A stretch of 64,000 bases of DNA from Entamoeba invadens IP1 (lineage: Eukaryota > Evosea > Mastigamoebida > Endamoebidae). The position numbers and the translations under genes were made by a program. Positions 13,077-24,344 of the stretch are shown here, piece by piece; the stretch's first letter is position 1, and every line of letters begins with the position of its first letter. The stretch lies in assembly GCF_000330505.1 (NCBI RefSeq), contig NW_004443681.1, positions 61,163-125,162 of the forward strand, given 5' to 3'. Below the pieces are notes generated by a model. The model did not search any database. It was not told where the DNA came from and saw nothing but the letters and a program-made list of their open reading frames with translations.

Positions 13077-13168
13077 AAATCTTATAATTATTTAAGTCAA
13101 ATACAGCATATTAAAACAGTAAAAACATTCAAGAAGATATTATTTTTAGAACAAAAAATATCAAATAA

Positions 13169-13191
13169 CGACAAATAGACCCTTTTCACTG
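13169..13191. mobile_element. Terminal repeat remnant related to the 27813-28058 element
   Basis: ACGACAAATAGACCCTTTTC followed by ACTG and TA resembles the right end of the element at 27813-28058. The matching left end is not clear, so this looks like a solitary or decayed end. Confidence 0.35.
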
Positions 13192-13265
13192 TATTTAGAA
13201 AATTATATATATACATAAATAAAAAAGATTTATAGTCAAAATATTGTTTTAATAATCTATTTTAA

Positions 13266-14671
13266 TTATACAATACAATAAAAATAAATTAAAACAAACT
13301 TTTTTTCTATATGTTTTAAATAAAAACATTGAAACTGTTTTTCAATAAAATATTTAATAAAAATTGATAAATTTATTGATTCAAACAAGTATTTTGAATC
13401 AATTATTTGGCATTTCGAAACATCACAAATTACACATGTTTGAGACATTGATGTATCATCTATATAACATGTCGGTTTACAGCGCAAAAATGTTGAGTTT
13501 ATAATTTCACAATTATTATTATCAACGAAAGACACTTTGAATTTGATAAAATGTAATTTTCATCACAGGTAACACAATTGTTATTCGCTATTATACAACA
13601 ATTGGGTTGATTAGAAAGACATTTTCCGTTTTGGTCTTTCTGTGTATTTTCCATTAAAAACACAAACTTTTTTCACAATTTTTATTTTTTTCCAACACAC
13701 AATTTAATGTTGTGTTACATTGTAGTTGTCGTGTTAAGTCACATTAGTAACTTCCAAATGTACTTATCTTGACATGACACACGTTTGTTGTTTTAAACAA
13801 AGTACCCATCAACACAAGAAATAATGTTTCTTTGTGAATAAGAATTATTTTTAATATCAACTGGTTCACATAAAATGCCTTTAATATTCAATTTCCGTGT
13901 TGTGTCACATAACAAACAATTTGTATCGATATCAAATTGTTGGCAATTGTTCTTGGGTGATACACACAAACCATTTTCTAACAATTTACCTTCGTCACAT
14001 TTCAAGCAAATTTTATTTTGAGATATCAAACAGTTGTCTATATGAAATAGTGTACATGTGGTATTCTTACTATCCAAAAGATAATACGTTTCACATTTAA
14101 TACACTTTCCTGTACTTAAACAAGAAACACATTTTTCAATTGGATATTCAATACACTTTGATGGAGTTGTAGAGAAATATAAGTTGGTACATGAATAATA
14201 ATTCAGACAAGTAAAACTGTTCTTTGTGTATACACCATAAGTGCATTGTTTGTTGTTATATATAAAGTACTTTTGGCTCCGGACTATAACACTTTTATTT
14301 GATGAAATACTCGCAAAATTAATTGTCTGTATTTCAGATGTTTCAATAATAATATTTAAATTAATTTATCTCTCCATACTTACTAATAGCGTCCCGATAA
14401 CAACAACATTAATTTCATCTATATCGATTTTTATATTGTTTTTATGAGTATTATTGTTACTTTTGGCCAATTTCGATTTGTCAATAATTATTAATTCGCT
14501 GATTGTATCAAGTGGCGTTAAATAACCATTGGTTGTACATAAGTAGTAGGGCTCAATAAAGTTACCCAAAGCAATTTCAGTGCCTACAGGCCAACAATAG
14601 TAACAATAAAATGTGATCATATAAGATATAAAGTAAATATACAGATGTATGATTTTTTTGACTTTTCGCAA
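13266..14671 (-). pseudogene. TMK ectodomain pseudogene
   Basis: The 5' end at 14671 encodes a hydrophobic signal-like N-terminus (MRKVKKIIHLYIYFISYMIT). Several frames then carry CxxC units: CVSCLSTGKCIKCE, CLKCDEGKLLENGLC, CLLCDTTRKLN, CVTCDENYIL, CVICDVSKC. The spacing is like the Cys-rich part of the neighbouring TMK. The frame is lost near 14366 and 13790 and by several stops, and no membrane segment or kinase domain follows, so this is a truncated pseudogene. It converges on the TMK at 8708-12997 across 270 bp. The exact 3' limit is uncertain because the last part is AT-rich. Confidence 0.7.
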
Positions 14672-14864
14672 TGTTGAGAAATGTTTTTTTTAATGCAGTT
14701 TTGGGAACCATTAACACTGAAAAAATAAAAACCTGAAAATGCCAGAGTGTGATACAAGGTTCATACTAATTTGTTAATAAAAATCGAAAACACAAAACAA
14801 ACATTTAAACCCAATTTTGTATATGATCAAACAAATACAATACTATACACTGTTTGTTTTCTTT

Positions 14865-15080
14865 ACAAGTAAAAAATGTCTGACTTTGGACAAAGTCTCA
14901 AAGAATCAAAGTACTGAATATTCATTTCGAGGTATTCCACTATATACAGGACTTGCTACCATTTGACATCAATTTCAAATCTACCAGGCTTAAAGAGATA
15001 TAAAAATATTAGTCTCAATCAAGGTAATACACGAATATATATAATATAAAATAGTGATGAATATCCGTGCATCAAGTTGA
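14865..15080 (+). pseudogene. Possible casein-kinase-1-like fragment, heavily decayed
   Basis: In changing frames I read SDFGQSLKE, then SFRGIPLYTGLA, then DINFKSTRLKE. The order fits DFG, then the FRGTxxYxSxxAH activation segment, then the SRxDDxE-like segment of casein kinase 1/tau-tubulin kinases. Stops and frameshifts separate the blocks. Identification rests on short motifs only. Confidence 0.35.
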
Positions 15081-15813
15081 TAAGGGATCTGTTGGTGTTG
15101 TTACATTATGGCAATTGCCTCAATTTAACAAGCACAATACTAACATATTATTTACACAAAAAAATACATGGCGTATCTTCAACTGCTTAACAGTTCTAAC
15201 AACAGCAATAGCCCAAAATATAAACAAATCCTCTATATGAATTAATTTAGTCTTTGATTCACTATTTTGAAATATGACATTTAAATATTATTTTCATAAA
15301 AACGATCAAGTAAATAATTAAAAAACAATTAAATATATTATTACAAAACGTTTTATAGTTTTTTTATTTATTAATATTAGCTAATTATAACAATAGGTAT
15401 TGTTTTTGATTGCCAGTAACACTCAATGTCAATATATTTATTTATATTAAAGTTTTAAATAAAATGCATATTATAACAACGTGGTTGATAAATAAAATAT
15501 ACCATTAAATTGTTAAATAAATATTATCGGGTGTTAAATACACATTATCAAAAAATAATACATTTTCTTCTTTAAAAAATCTTTATCTAAATTTTGCATT
15601 TAAAAACCCATTAAATAGTTTTTGGATACCATTTTTATGGTTTTCCAGTCATATTTAGCACGTTGGTATTTCATTTATTTGTAATTAACGTACTTAAAAC
15701 AAAGTTGTTTTTACTCATTTTTTGTTTATTTGAACATTTTGTTAAATAAAATAATAACAAATATTTAATATATTTGTATTGTTTAAACTCATGTTTTTAT
15801 TGCTAATATAATA

Positions 15814-15963
15814 CAGTAAAATTTTTCAATGGTAATAGATTATACAAAAAAAATAAAACCCCTCAATAATGATAATATAATTGTTTTTCTCCTTTTCTTC
15901 CCCCTCAATAAGTGTTTTTGATTTTGATTGGTAAAAAAGACTCACTAATGAGAGGTTTTACTG
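15814..15963. mobile_element. Short TA-flanked inverted-repeat element (MITE family A, copy 3)
   Basis: The left end is CAGTAAAATTTTTCAATGG and the right end is CTAATGAGAGGTTTTACTG, both next to TA. It is 150 bp and non-coding. The right end matches copy 2 best (AGGTTTTACTG). Confidence 0.65.
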
Positions 15964-16115
15964 TAATCAACTTTAGTAATTATAATATTAATTGAATATA
16001 TTAAATGTCTTTATAATATAAAATATAATATAATTTTTATTTTGAAACACATTATAATATTAATAATATGTTTAATTTTCATATCAATTACTTTGATTAT
16101 GGTATAAAACGAACG

Positions 16116-18083
16116 TTAAATGGATATCATAATTAATAACACGAATAAGACAACCAGTTCACAAGTAGATGATTCCATTTTCAATATAAAAACGTCGATA
16201 GGTTCTAATTTAATTTCCACCTTTCCTTTATTGTTTTTGATAATTCCATTTCCCAATATTCGTTCATACTTTCCATTAGGAAGAACAACACTTGCGTTTC
16301 TTTCTTCTTTTTGGTCTGCATTTGCGATGATTATATAATCGTAGTTTTTCACTCGTTTCTTTAAAAACACAACTTTGTCTGTCTCCATTTCGACATCATA
16401 TTCTGATGGTCGTTCAATAGAAAGAATGACGTCTCTCATGTTGTATATTTCATTTGTAGTGACTGTCACGTCAAACCACCTGTTCACAAAAGGATCTCCC
16501 TTATCGTCCATATACACTAGATCGTAGTAAGAATAGTAAAACACTCCTTTAGCTCCTCCAATGAACCCCAACCAACTCATCACCCTTAACTCCTGTAAAG
16601 TTGGTGCTCGTGTTACCTTTTTTCCATACAATTCTGGATATTTCAGTGCATATGATTTCCAATTCATAGCTTGTAGAACGGGCCAAGTCGATCGAGTGCC
16701 CATGACAATATCATTCACTTCCTTTTGATATTTGTATACATTGAACACTACCGATTCGTTGATGGGATATATGTCCAATCCAAAGGCATCGAACGCAGGA
16801 AGATATTGAACTGTATCTTGACGCTGGAAATATACGGAGTAACACGGATGATTGGGGTCTTTATCTCTAATAGTCATAGTCAAATTGATCATCTCATCAA
16901 GTCCACATAACGGAGTTTCGTCATCGACATACCACGCAAAGACATTAGGGTGGTCTTTGTACGTCTCAATATAAGTCAACAATTTCTTATATTCCACGTT
17001 ATAATAATCCTTAGTTATATTACACGATGATCTATTATATGAATACAAGTCTTTGACTGTAATTAAAGCTCGTAATTTATCGCCGTATTTCGCATTCATT
17101 ATGTCCAACATTTTGATAGGCGGCTTGCCATAAGGCATCATTATGTTAATATGGGTCTTAACCAATTCTTCCATTTCATCTTCTGTAATTGAAGAGTAAT
17201 ACATGCCAATAGGTAAAAATGGCACTCCGTTCTCTAATACTCTTCCGTATTTATCAAAAGTGAATTTCTGGTGTTTATCAACTACGCGATTTAACCGTGT
17301 TTTAATAGTTTCTTTGGTGTTCTCTGGAAGATACAATAACTCGGCAGTGACATCATATAATCCTTTGAGTGTTAAAATGTTATTCATTTGTATATTAGTG
17401 ATTGTTCCTGTAGCAAACATGGTTTTAGATGTTTTAACAACACCACTTTTAGAAATTGAAACTGTAATTTGCAGGTGTTGAAGATCTATTTCAGAAGACG
17501 CATTTTGCTTGACATACACTTCTATCGTCTTTTGAGAGTCTTGCACTTCTTGTCTGTAACTGACAACTTCGACATTCTCAAGAAATGAAGTGAATTTGGT
17601 CACTGAAACACTGTCTACATAAGCAATTCCATTGGTGTCTTTGGCTATGTAGTAAATATTGTTATACGAATGTGTCTCATTCTTAACGACTTTAGTTGTG
17701 AAGCACTTTTTCTCCCAGCCATTCGTTTCATTAAGAAGGGAATGGTATGAACCCGTGATCCAAGTCCCATTGAACGACTCTTCGATGGCAAACGCAAAGA
17801 ATTTCTTGGCATTTGCTGTTAATTTTACATTGCAACATACTTCATATTGAAATCCCTTTTCTAAAACTACTCGTTGACTTACATATTCAAGTTTAGATGA
17901 ACCTACTATTTTGATTGATTGAGCACCATCTTTTTTATCTGCAGTATATACCGTCGTTGAAGCAGAAAGTGTCCAATTTTTGACTTTAGTACCGTCCATC
18001 GTTTCAAATGATGGGTTAGTTAAAATATTAATTTTTGCCATTGACAAAGAAATGAGTATAAGACAGCAAAGTAACAATGTCAT
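16116..18083 (-). CDS. Secreted or GPI-anchored glycoside-hydrolase-like protein
   Basis: This is an intact 655-residue frame. Residues 1-16 form a signal peptide (MTLLLCCLILISLSMA). Residues about 18-165 look like a carbohydrate-binding beta-sandwich (ILTNPSFET...). A linker and Ig-like region follow. From about residue 285 (GVPFLPIGMYYSS) a TIM-barrel pattern of clan GH-A type begins: HPNVFAWYVDDETPLCG near 380-396 places a candidate acid/base Glu after strand 4, then FGLDIYPIN, WPVLQAMNW and GAKGVFYYSYYDL. The last ~19 residues (after SST) are hydrophobic, as for a GPI signal. Sugar specificity cannot be told, and I could not settle the nucleophile Glu. There are many N-glycosylation sequons. 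The nearest genes are pseudogenes or transposons, so there is no functional cluster. Confidence 0.7.
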   Translation of the reverse strand: MTLLLCCLILISLSMAKINILTNPSFETMDGTKVKNWTLSASTTVYTADKKDGAQSIKIVGSSKLEYVSQRVVLEKGFQYEVCCNVKLTANAKKFFAFAIEESFNGTWITGSYHSLLNETNGWEKKCFTTKVVKNETHSYNNIYYIAKDTNGIAYVDSVSVTKFTSFLENVEVVSYRQEVQDSQKTIEVYVKQNASSEIDLQHLQITVSISKSGVVKTSKTMFATGTITNIQMNNILTLKGLYDVTAELLYLPENTKETIKTRLNRVVDKHQKFTFDKYGRVLENGVPFLPIGMYYSSITEDEMEELVKTHINIMMPYGKPPIKMLDIMNAKYGDKLRALITVKDLYSYNRSSCNITKDYYNVEYKKLLTYIETYKDHPNVFAWYVDDETPLCGLDEMINLTMTIRDKDPNHPCYSVYFQRQDTVQYLPAFDAFGLDIYPINESVVFNVYKYQKEVNDIVMGTRSTWPVLQAMNWKSYALKYPELYGKKVTRAPTLQELRVMSWLGFIGGAKGVFYYSYYDLVYMDDKGDPFVNRWFDVTVTTNEIYNMRDVILSIERPSEYDVEMETDKVVFLKKRVKNYDYIIIANADQKEERNASVVLPNGKYERILGNGIIKNNKGKVEIKLEPIDVFILKMESSTCELVVLFVLLIMISI

Positions 18084-18409
18084 AATAATATTTATTTAGT
18101 TTCATGTTTTATTTATGTTTATTCGTTCTTTTTGTAGTTGTTTCTTTATTTAAAAACAAAGAGTGTTTTTTGAAATTTAATTTAATAATATAGTATAATT
18201 TTTTAATGGTTATATTAATAGTGTTGGTTAGTTTAATAAATCTTGTTGTGGTTAGACAAAAATAATTACAGTATGTGAGAATGAGAAAACCCTGTGGATT
18301 CAACAAAAGTTACAATTGTGTAACTTTTATGTAATAAAATTATTATTTTTTTATTTCAAAAAATTCAAAAAGATCAAATAAAAAAATCACTTATTTACAG
18401 TTCATTTTC

Positions 18410-18765
18410 TCTTTCAATTTGTTTGGAAACCTACAAAGCAGCTTTCAAAGTGTGAACAGCCAGCACTTATCAACTAACTGACTCAGACCTCACGCCAAAG
18501 AATCCCAGGTATATTGGACATATCAGCCATAGCAACTAGACGATTCAAAGCAGGCAACGTTGAATTCAAGAGTCTTTACGAGCAAGTTCTACAAGTTATT
18601 ATCTTCATAACGAAAGAACTTTTAACAAACGAATCTCTTCTATTCGAAGGACTTATGACAGTTCAGACATGTATTGATCCAATCAGTGACCATTTTGACC
18701 CCGTGATAGGAAACAGTAATGTAAACTCGGCGATACAACTGATTAAAAAGATAAAAATCAATTGA
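18410..18765 (+). pseudogene. Unrecognised frame with one internal TAA, converging on a transposase
   Basis: The downstream frame (18478-18765) has ordinary protein-like composition and ends at TGA 18763-18765. It has no ATG near its start. Upstream, the same frame is open from about 18410 but holds TAA at 18475-18477. I do not recognise the family. Its stop overlaps the apparent end of the minus-strand transposase frame in the palindrome AATCAATTGATT. It may be a second transposon gene or a truncated host gene. Confidence 0.35.
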
Positions 18766-20457
18766 TTAAATTCTCAACCCCATTTTTAGTTCTTTTTGAG
18801 ATTTTTTTGGTCGTCTTTTTCTTCACAACTTTACATACAACATCCGATTCTTTTCTTTTGAACTTCTTGCAAACAGACTGACAAAAATAACCCTCAAAAC
18901 ACCTTGGAAGTTTTCGAATTGCAGATATTTTCAAGCTTTTGGTTTTGACGCATTCAATCGAGTATAACTATGGTATACTTAACCGTCTCGGTATTTATGC
19001 TGTGACTCTGCGTGACACTCCAATATTTACATACGCAACCCTCATACCACCATCAACAATTCTAAAATCAATACCGTCTTGCCTAAAAGCCTGCGTGCAC
19101 ACATCCGGAGTAGTTGTTTGGAAATAAAACTTCAGAATAGAGTTGAGGTATTTGGCAAACTTTTTTTCCAAGTCCTTTCCATCACCAAATTCAACAATTT
19201 TAGTTTCATTTGGTATTTCGTAGTGATCTTCTGATTGGTTGTCATCCACCATCCTTTTGTTGACAGTCGTAACAGCCTTCTTTTTAAATGGTGATATCGC
19301 TTCTTGTGGATTTGCCAGCACTTCCTGAAACATATACTCCAACTGTTGAGGTATTATTGGTTCTTCAATGGGATCTTGGCTTCCAATCACATCATTTGAT
19401 TCTTCTTTTTCTTCAACGTCTTCACTTTCTGTCGTTGTTGTTTCTTCCTCGCCAACTCTATCTTTAATTTTTATGACTTCTTTGAACTTCGCATACAACG
19501 AATTCAGTCTTCTTTTTTGGGCTGCGAACACCCCAACATCTAATGGTTGTGTTAAATGTGAGGTGTGAGGCACCAAACATACGATTTCACAGTTCACATT
19601 GATGATTTTCTCATTGACTTGGACATTCGACTTGAGCAACAACCTCACATCTTCGATTGAGTGGCAAGTGCATTGATCAAATATCAGCACTGCCTTATCA
19701 ATATAACCAGTCTTAATTCTCGTGTCGACAATATAAGGTACTACAACGTCGTTGATGTATTGTATAAATAAGTCACTGTTGATAAAACCGTTTTTGCTAT
19801 AACTGACGATGTTTCCCGTTTCCATCCAACCCAATTTCAAGAATTCAACTGCAACTCTTTTGTATTTTGTTACAATCATACAAGAAAGAGGTTGTGAGGG
19901 GGTTATAGTGCAAACGACAGTGGTTCGAGCAATGTCACGTTCGACTCCATATTTCATTTTACTGTCTGTGGAAAAACCAGCAGTAAATACTCCCTTCACC
20001 ATTTGCCTGTCTGGCCATGGCTGATACCCCGACTCATCCAAATTCAAAATAAATTGTGATGGGATGCCTTTTAAAAAAGTGGCAGCGCAATGTAATACTT
20101 CAACATGGCATCTTCGTCGTAGGTCAATCGAGATTGGTCTTCAGCAAACACAGTCACAATCGAAAAGTTCCAATTTTTGTGTATTTTATCATAAATAACG
20201 TGGTTTGACACATCAACGTTGAATGTTTTTATTATAAACAACCTCAAATAAGTTATGCTGATAGCTTGGCATTTTCCTGGAAACTTTTCATTATCAAGAA
20301 TCAAATTCTTGACAGTTTCCCATTGTGTTTCAGTTAAAAATGACGGTCGTCCGTTATCTTTTTTTCCAAACAATACCTGAAAAACCGACCGGCAAACCAT
20401 AAATTTATAGTATATTATAGTTTTTAGTTTTATGTCCTGTTTTTTCAAATTTTGCAT
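18758..20457 (-). pseudogene. DDE_1 (pogo/Tigger-like) transposase, frameshifted and interrupted
   Basis: The N-terminal part (from 20372 down) has a basic helix-turn-helix style region beginning GRPSFLTETQWETVK. The catalytic core follows with ILNLDESGYQ, LIFDQCTCHS and PHTSHLTQPLDVGVF, which supply the D, D, D/E residues of the DDE_1 family. An acidic stretch (about 19370-19450) and a C-terminal segment follow. One frameshift lies at the A6 run 20073-20078. After the stop at 18995, another frame gives a basic, Cys-containing tail (CVKTKSLKISAIRKLP...) ending at 18758, probably the original C-terminus. Upstream of 20374 the coding region is cut by a MITE and a second element; its 5' continuation appears at 21821-21870. 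It acts, when intact, by cutting and pasting its own element. Confidence 0.75.
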
Positions 20458-20538
20458 TAAAAAAACTTTTAAATAGTTTTTAGAAACTATTTTTTATAGT
20501 TTGCTGGTCGTTTTTTCTGTGCTGGTCGGTTTTTCAGG
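20376..20538. mobile_element. MITE (family B) inserted in the transposase gene
   Basis: Ends are CCTGAAAAACCGACCGGC and, inverted, GGTCGGTTTTTCAGG, flanked by TA (20374-20375 and 20539-20540). The interior is a further near-palindrome around AAACTATTTTTTATAGTTTG. A weaker related end occurs near 48665-48700. The transposase frame reads up to the left boundary, and a matching in-frame sequence resumes at 21821. Confidence 0.55.
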
Positions 20539-20540
20539 TA

Positions 20541-21818
20541 CAGTGGTATTCACTTTAAATCCTTTACCCGGCATTTTAAATAATTTTTTATGCATTTTAA
20601 TAAAACTGTTTTCATAATTTTTATTAATTCGGAAATTATAATAAATTGTATTAACAAGTTAAATAAAACAAACGGAAAAAGAGAAAAAAGACCAGAAACA
20701 AAATAATTCGAGTTCCACAAATAAATCAAACGGCACGAAAATAAATCATTCGGAACATTAATAAATATATTTTGCATTAAGAATTAATTCACTTATATTT
20801 TAATTATTTCGTCACCAAATCAATTATAGTAAATTTTTATATTAATTATTATATAATCTTCATTTCAATAATCAAAATTTGAAAATACACATGAAGAATT
20901 CTTCTTTAAAATATATTGATGTTACTAACGTAAGTCCGCCGATTACATTGAAAATGCTCCCGAACTACATCAAAATGTTCCTTTAGTAACTCGACACATT
21001 GAATTTTTTTATCATCTGACAACACAAAGTAATAAATAGGAAAATAATGAAGATAGTTTAAAAGATGACAACAAGACAAAACGGTAAAGAACTGTAACTT
21101 TAAAAACGAAACAGGAATTGGTCAATGCATTTAGAACCTCAAAGACTGTTGATTCTATGCAGTTCTCACTTGATTCTGGCATTCCCATAGACAATTGCAA
21201 ATTACTTATTAATAAAATGATTAAAGGTGAAATCATTTCCCCATTAATAATCCAACTGACTCTACTGAACAATAAGAAACTAAATGGCTGAAGTGAAAAA
21301 TAGAGAAAAGTATCATAAAATCGAAAACCCCCAAAGTGCTTGATATTAAAAAATATCAAAAAACGAGCAAAGATATCAACTTATCAATACAGCGGTGTCG
21401 AAATGAACTTCGAAGGTGTTTTTTGCAAGAGTAAATTTATAATTTATATTTGTTGTTAATCGTTTCTGTTTATTTTTTTATAAACAAACAACTATTTGTT
21501 GTTTTATAATAATTATTTTAAAAAATTTACTATAATTGATTTGGTGACGAAATAATTAAAATATAAGTGAATTAATTCTTAATGCAAAATATATTTATTA
21601 ATGTTCCGAATGATTTATTTTCGTGCCGTTTGATTTATTTGTGGAACTCGAATTATTTTGTTTCTGGTCTTTTTTCTCTTTTTCCGTTTGTTTTATTTAA
21701 CTTGTTAATACAATTTATTATAATTTCCGAATTAATAAAAATTATGAAAACAGTTTTATTAAAATGCATAAAAAATTATTTAAAATGCCGGGTAAAGGAT
21801 TTAAAGTGAATACCACTG
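20541..21818. mobile_element. 1.28-kb Tc1/mariner-like element with ~297-bp near-identical inverted repeats
   Basis: The element starts CAGTGGTATTCACTTTAAAT and ends with its reverse complement, flanked by TA. The inverted repeats run about 20541-20837 and 21522-21818 and look almost identical; chance open frames in the two arms (20550-20777 and 21582-21809) translate to the same 75 residues. The interior (20880-21420) has a decayed reading frame related to that at 33624-34150: SSLKYID, ENAP, LVNAF/LVKAF and QFS are shared. No catalytic domain is recognisable. It sits exactly at the right TA of the family-B MITE. Confidence 0.7.
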
Positions 21819-21820
21819 TA

Positions 21821-21870
21821 CCTGTAATATGTGCCTCCATCTTAATTGATTGTGATATTTGTGGTATTTT
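21821..21870 (-). pseudogene. Detached 5' piece of the DDE_1 transposase
   Basis: On the minus strand this reads NQLRWRHILQ, which joins in frame to VLFGKKDNGRPSF at 20372 if the two nested elements are removed. Upstream in the same frame a stop comes soon and no ATG is clear, so the true N-terminus is not fixed. Confidence 0.45.
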
Positions 21871-24344
21871 AGAAATACATATATTTACTGTTGTGTTTTG
21901 TATTTTGAAAAACAATAAAACAATTGTTTAGAAAAAAACAATTGTATTTGATGTCTCACTTGAATGTAATTCTCAACAAAATATGTTGAATGATAATTGA
22001 AAAGCTCCAAATAGTTACACAATAAAATTAATAACAATTGTTTATATTATATTTAACTTTGTTTCAACAATACTTCAAATAATTTACACTATAGTTACAA
22101 TAAATAATAGAGAATATCAATGTCATTAACAGTCATTATTTAACTGAAAATTACATTTATATATACAATATTGTATATCTATTATTAATTGACTTAAATA
22201 TTTAATCATGTTGATAACTTTGTTTTATAAATAATTAAAACCACTATTTTTAGGGTTAATAATGGTAAAATTTAAGTTATTTGTGTGACATTTTTTTAAA
22301 ACAGAAAAAACAATTCATTGTGATTGATTTTATTGTGTGACTTAATAATATGGTCGCATTTTTCCTTCCGAAACTTTTTGTTCATAATTACATATAATCA
22401 AAATAATGAAAATTCGTTATTTAACTAACTTTTTATTATTTTTATAATACAACAAACAAGATTAATCACATGTATTTTATAAACACAACTACATTAATAA
22501 AATTAAGTGGAGCCACTTATTGAATATTATTTTTTAATTATTTAAATTTAGTTGATTGAAAGAGTTTCACTGTCAATAACTAAACTTTCATTTCGAAAAG
22601 TTCAATTATAATATAAGGCAACTTATGAATTTAAACACAATACCTTTAAAAAAACCATTAAACATTAAACCAAGTTTAAAAGTATATATTTGTTCACAAC
22701 AATTTTTATTACCAACTTATTGCTCTGGAACATTTTAACATGAGATATTAAAAATAAATTTGCTCGGTGTCAAAGGGTTGAAAAACTTCAATATATATTC
22801 TTATAAACAAAATAATTGTTTAATGATACAAACAATCAAAATTAATCAATTTTTTCTAAATTTTTAATAATACACAAAATCAAATAGTAACAACACCAAT
22901 ACAGTTTTAATAACAATAAAAAGGTGTAGTAAACGTGATACTTGATTTTGAACAAAAAAATCAATAGTATGCTTTAATTTAAGTTGTTTGAATAACATAT
23001 AAGTGTAAACTTTTGAATAAAAATAATTAAACAAAAAAATTATAAACTCACAAAATATAATAAACCACGTTATTGTTTCTACATTGTAACTTATATTTGT
23101 GTAAAATTGTACCTCATACAACAATTATAACGATATTTAAATTAAATAATTATTTAAAACTGTTGTATTGTAACAAGTATATATTGTGTTTTTTTACAAC
23201 TAAAAACATGGTTAATTTAAATAATCTATAAAAATAATACTACATTTTTCAAAATAAATAGAACTTGAGTAATTCAACATTTCCTTTATGTGTACTATAT
23301 ATTTTGAAAAATATTTTTTATATATGAGCAAAACAAGTTTTTTGGTGTTTTTAAAAAGATAAAAAAATAATTTTATATTTGGAAATAAATGTGTTCTATT
23401 TCCGCTATCCACCGATTTTTTGCCATCCAGTCATACGTTTTAAATTAAAAAACCAAAATTATTTCGAATTTTCAAATCACAAATATAGAAATATTAAAAA
23501 ACTTTAAAATTAAAAACCATCAAAAACTTTATTTAGATATTATATACGTTTTTATTATATGTTATTATGTTACAAATATCAGATTGTTAATATAAAACAT
23601 CAAATTCATTTTGCTAACATATTTTTATATATAAAATCAATATATAATTCTATTTTTTTCTTTTAACACTTAAAATAACGCCCTTATTTTTGTTTTGACC
23701 TGTTATTCCAGGGATATTAATCCAATTTTGATGATTTTCCTTTTTTGGCTTGTGTATTGTTTATGCACATAATATAATCTCTAAAAAACGGAAATTTATT
23801 TAATAAACTCGATATTTCCCCTATTTTTAGACCACTTGAATTTTGTTCAATGTTATTTAAAGTGTTAATAATTTAAAACTTTTAGTAAAAACATTTTATT
23901 GATGTAAGTTATTTTATTATGAATTGAAACTTGAAATCATTGATAACAAATCTTTTCAATACTAATAATATTTTGTTAATTTATATTTTAAAAAGTTTTT
24001 AAGTTTCTTTTAATTCAATATTGGTAAAAATATTTTTACAGTTTTTAATTTAAATGGTACACAGCAATTAATTTAGATGATAATTTTAACTCCATTTAAC
24101 TGCAAACTAATAACATAATGTTTTTAGTTATTTATTAACATTTTAAATTAATTTAAAAATAATTAATAAAACATTTGAAATTAAAACAAGTAGTAAGAAA
24201 TGCTGTTATATGAAACAAAAAAGACTAATTAATGTTTGTACAACTTAAAATAATAATAAAACAATATAATTTATTAGTTAATTATTAATTTTTGTAATTT
24301 TCAAACATAAAACTACTAAATCACAATTTAAACAACTGTTTTAC
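21871..24344. other. AT-rich intergenic stretch, no gene seen
   Basis: Nothing coding is convincing. Short open frames at 22864-23124 and 23212-23412 have low-complexity translations. It forms the upstream region of the TMK gene at 24345. Confidence 0.55.

Noticed and set aside
20550..21809. Two identical 75-residue open frames in the arms of the long inverted repeat
   Set aside because: They are the two halves of a terminal inverted repeat read in opposite directions, with AT-rich low-complexity translation, not genes.
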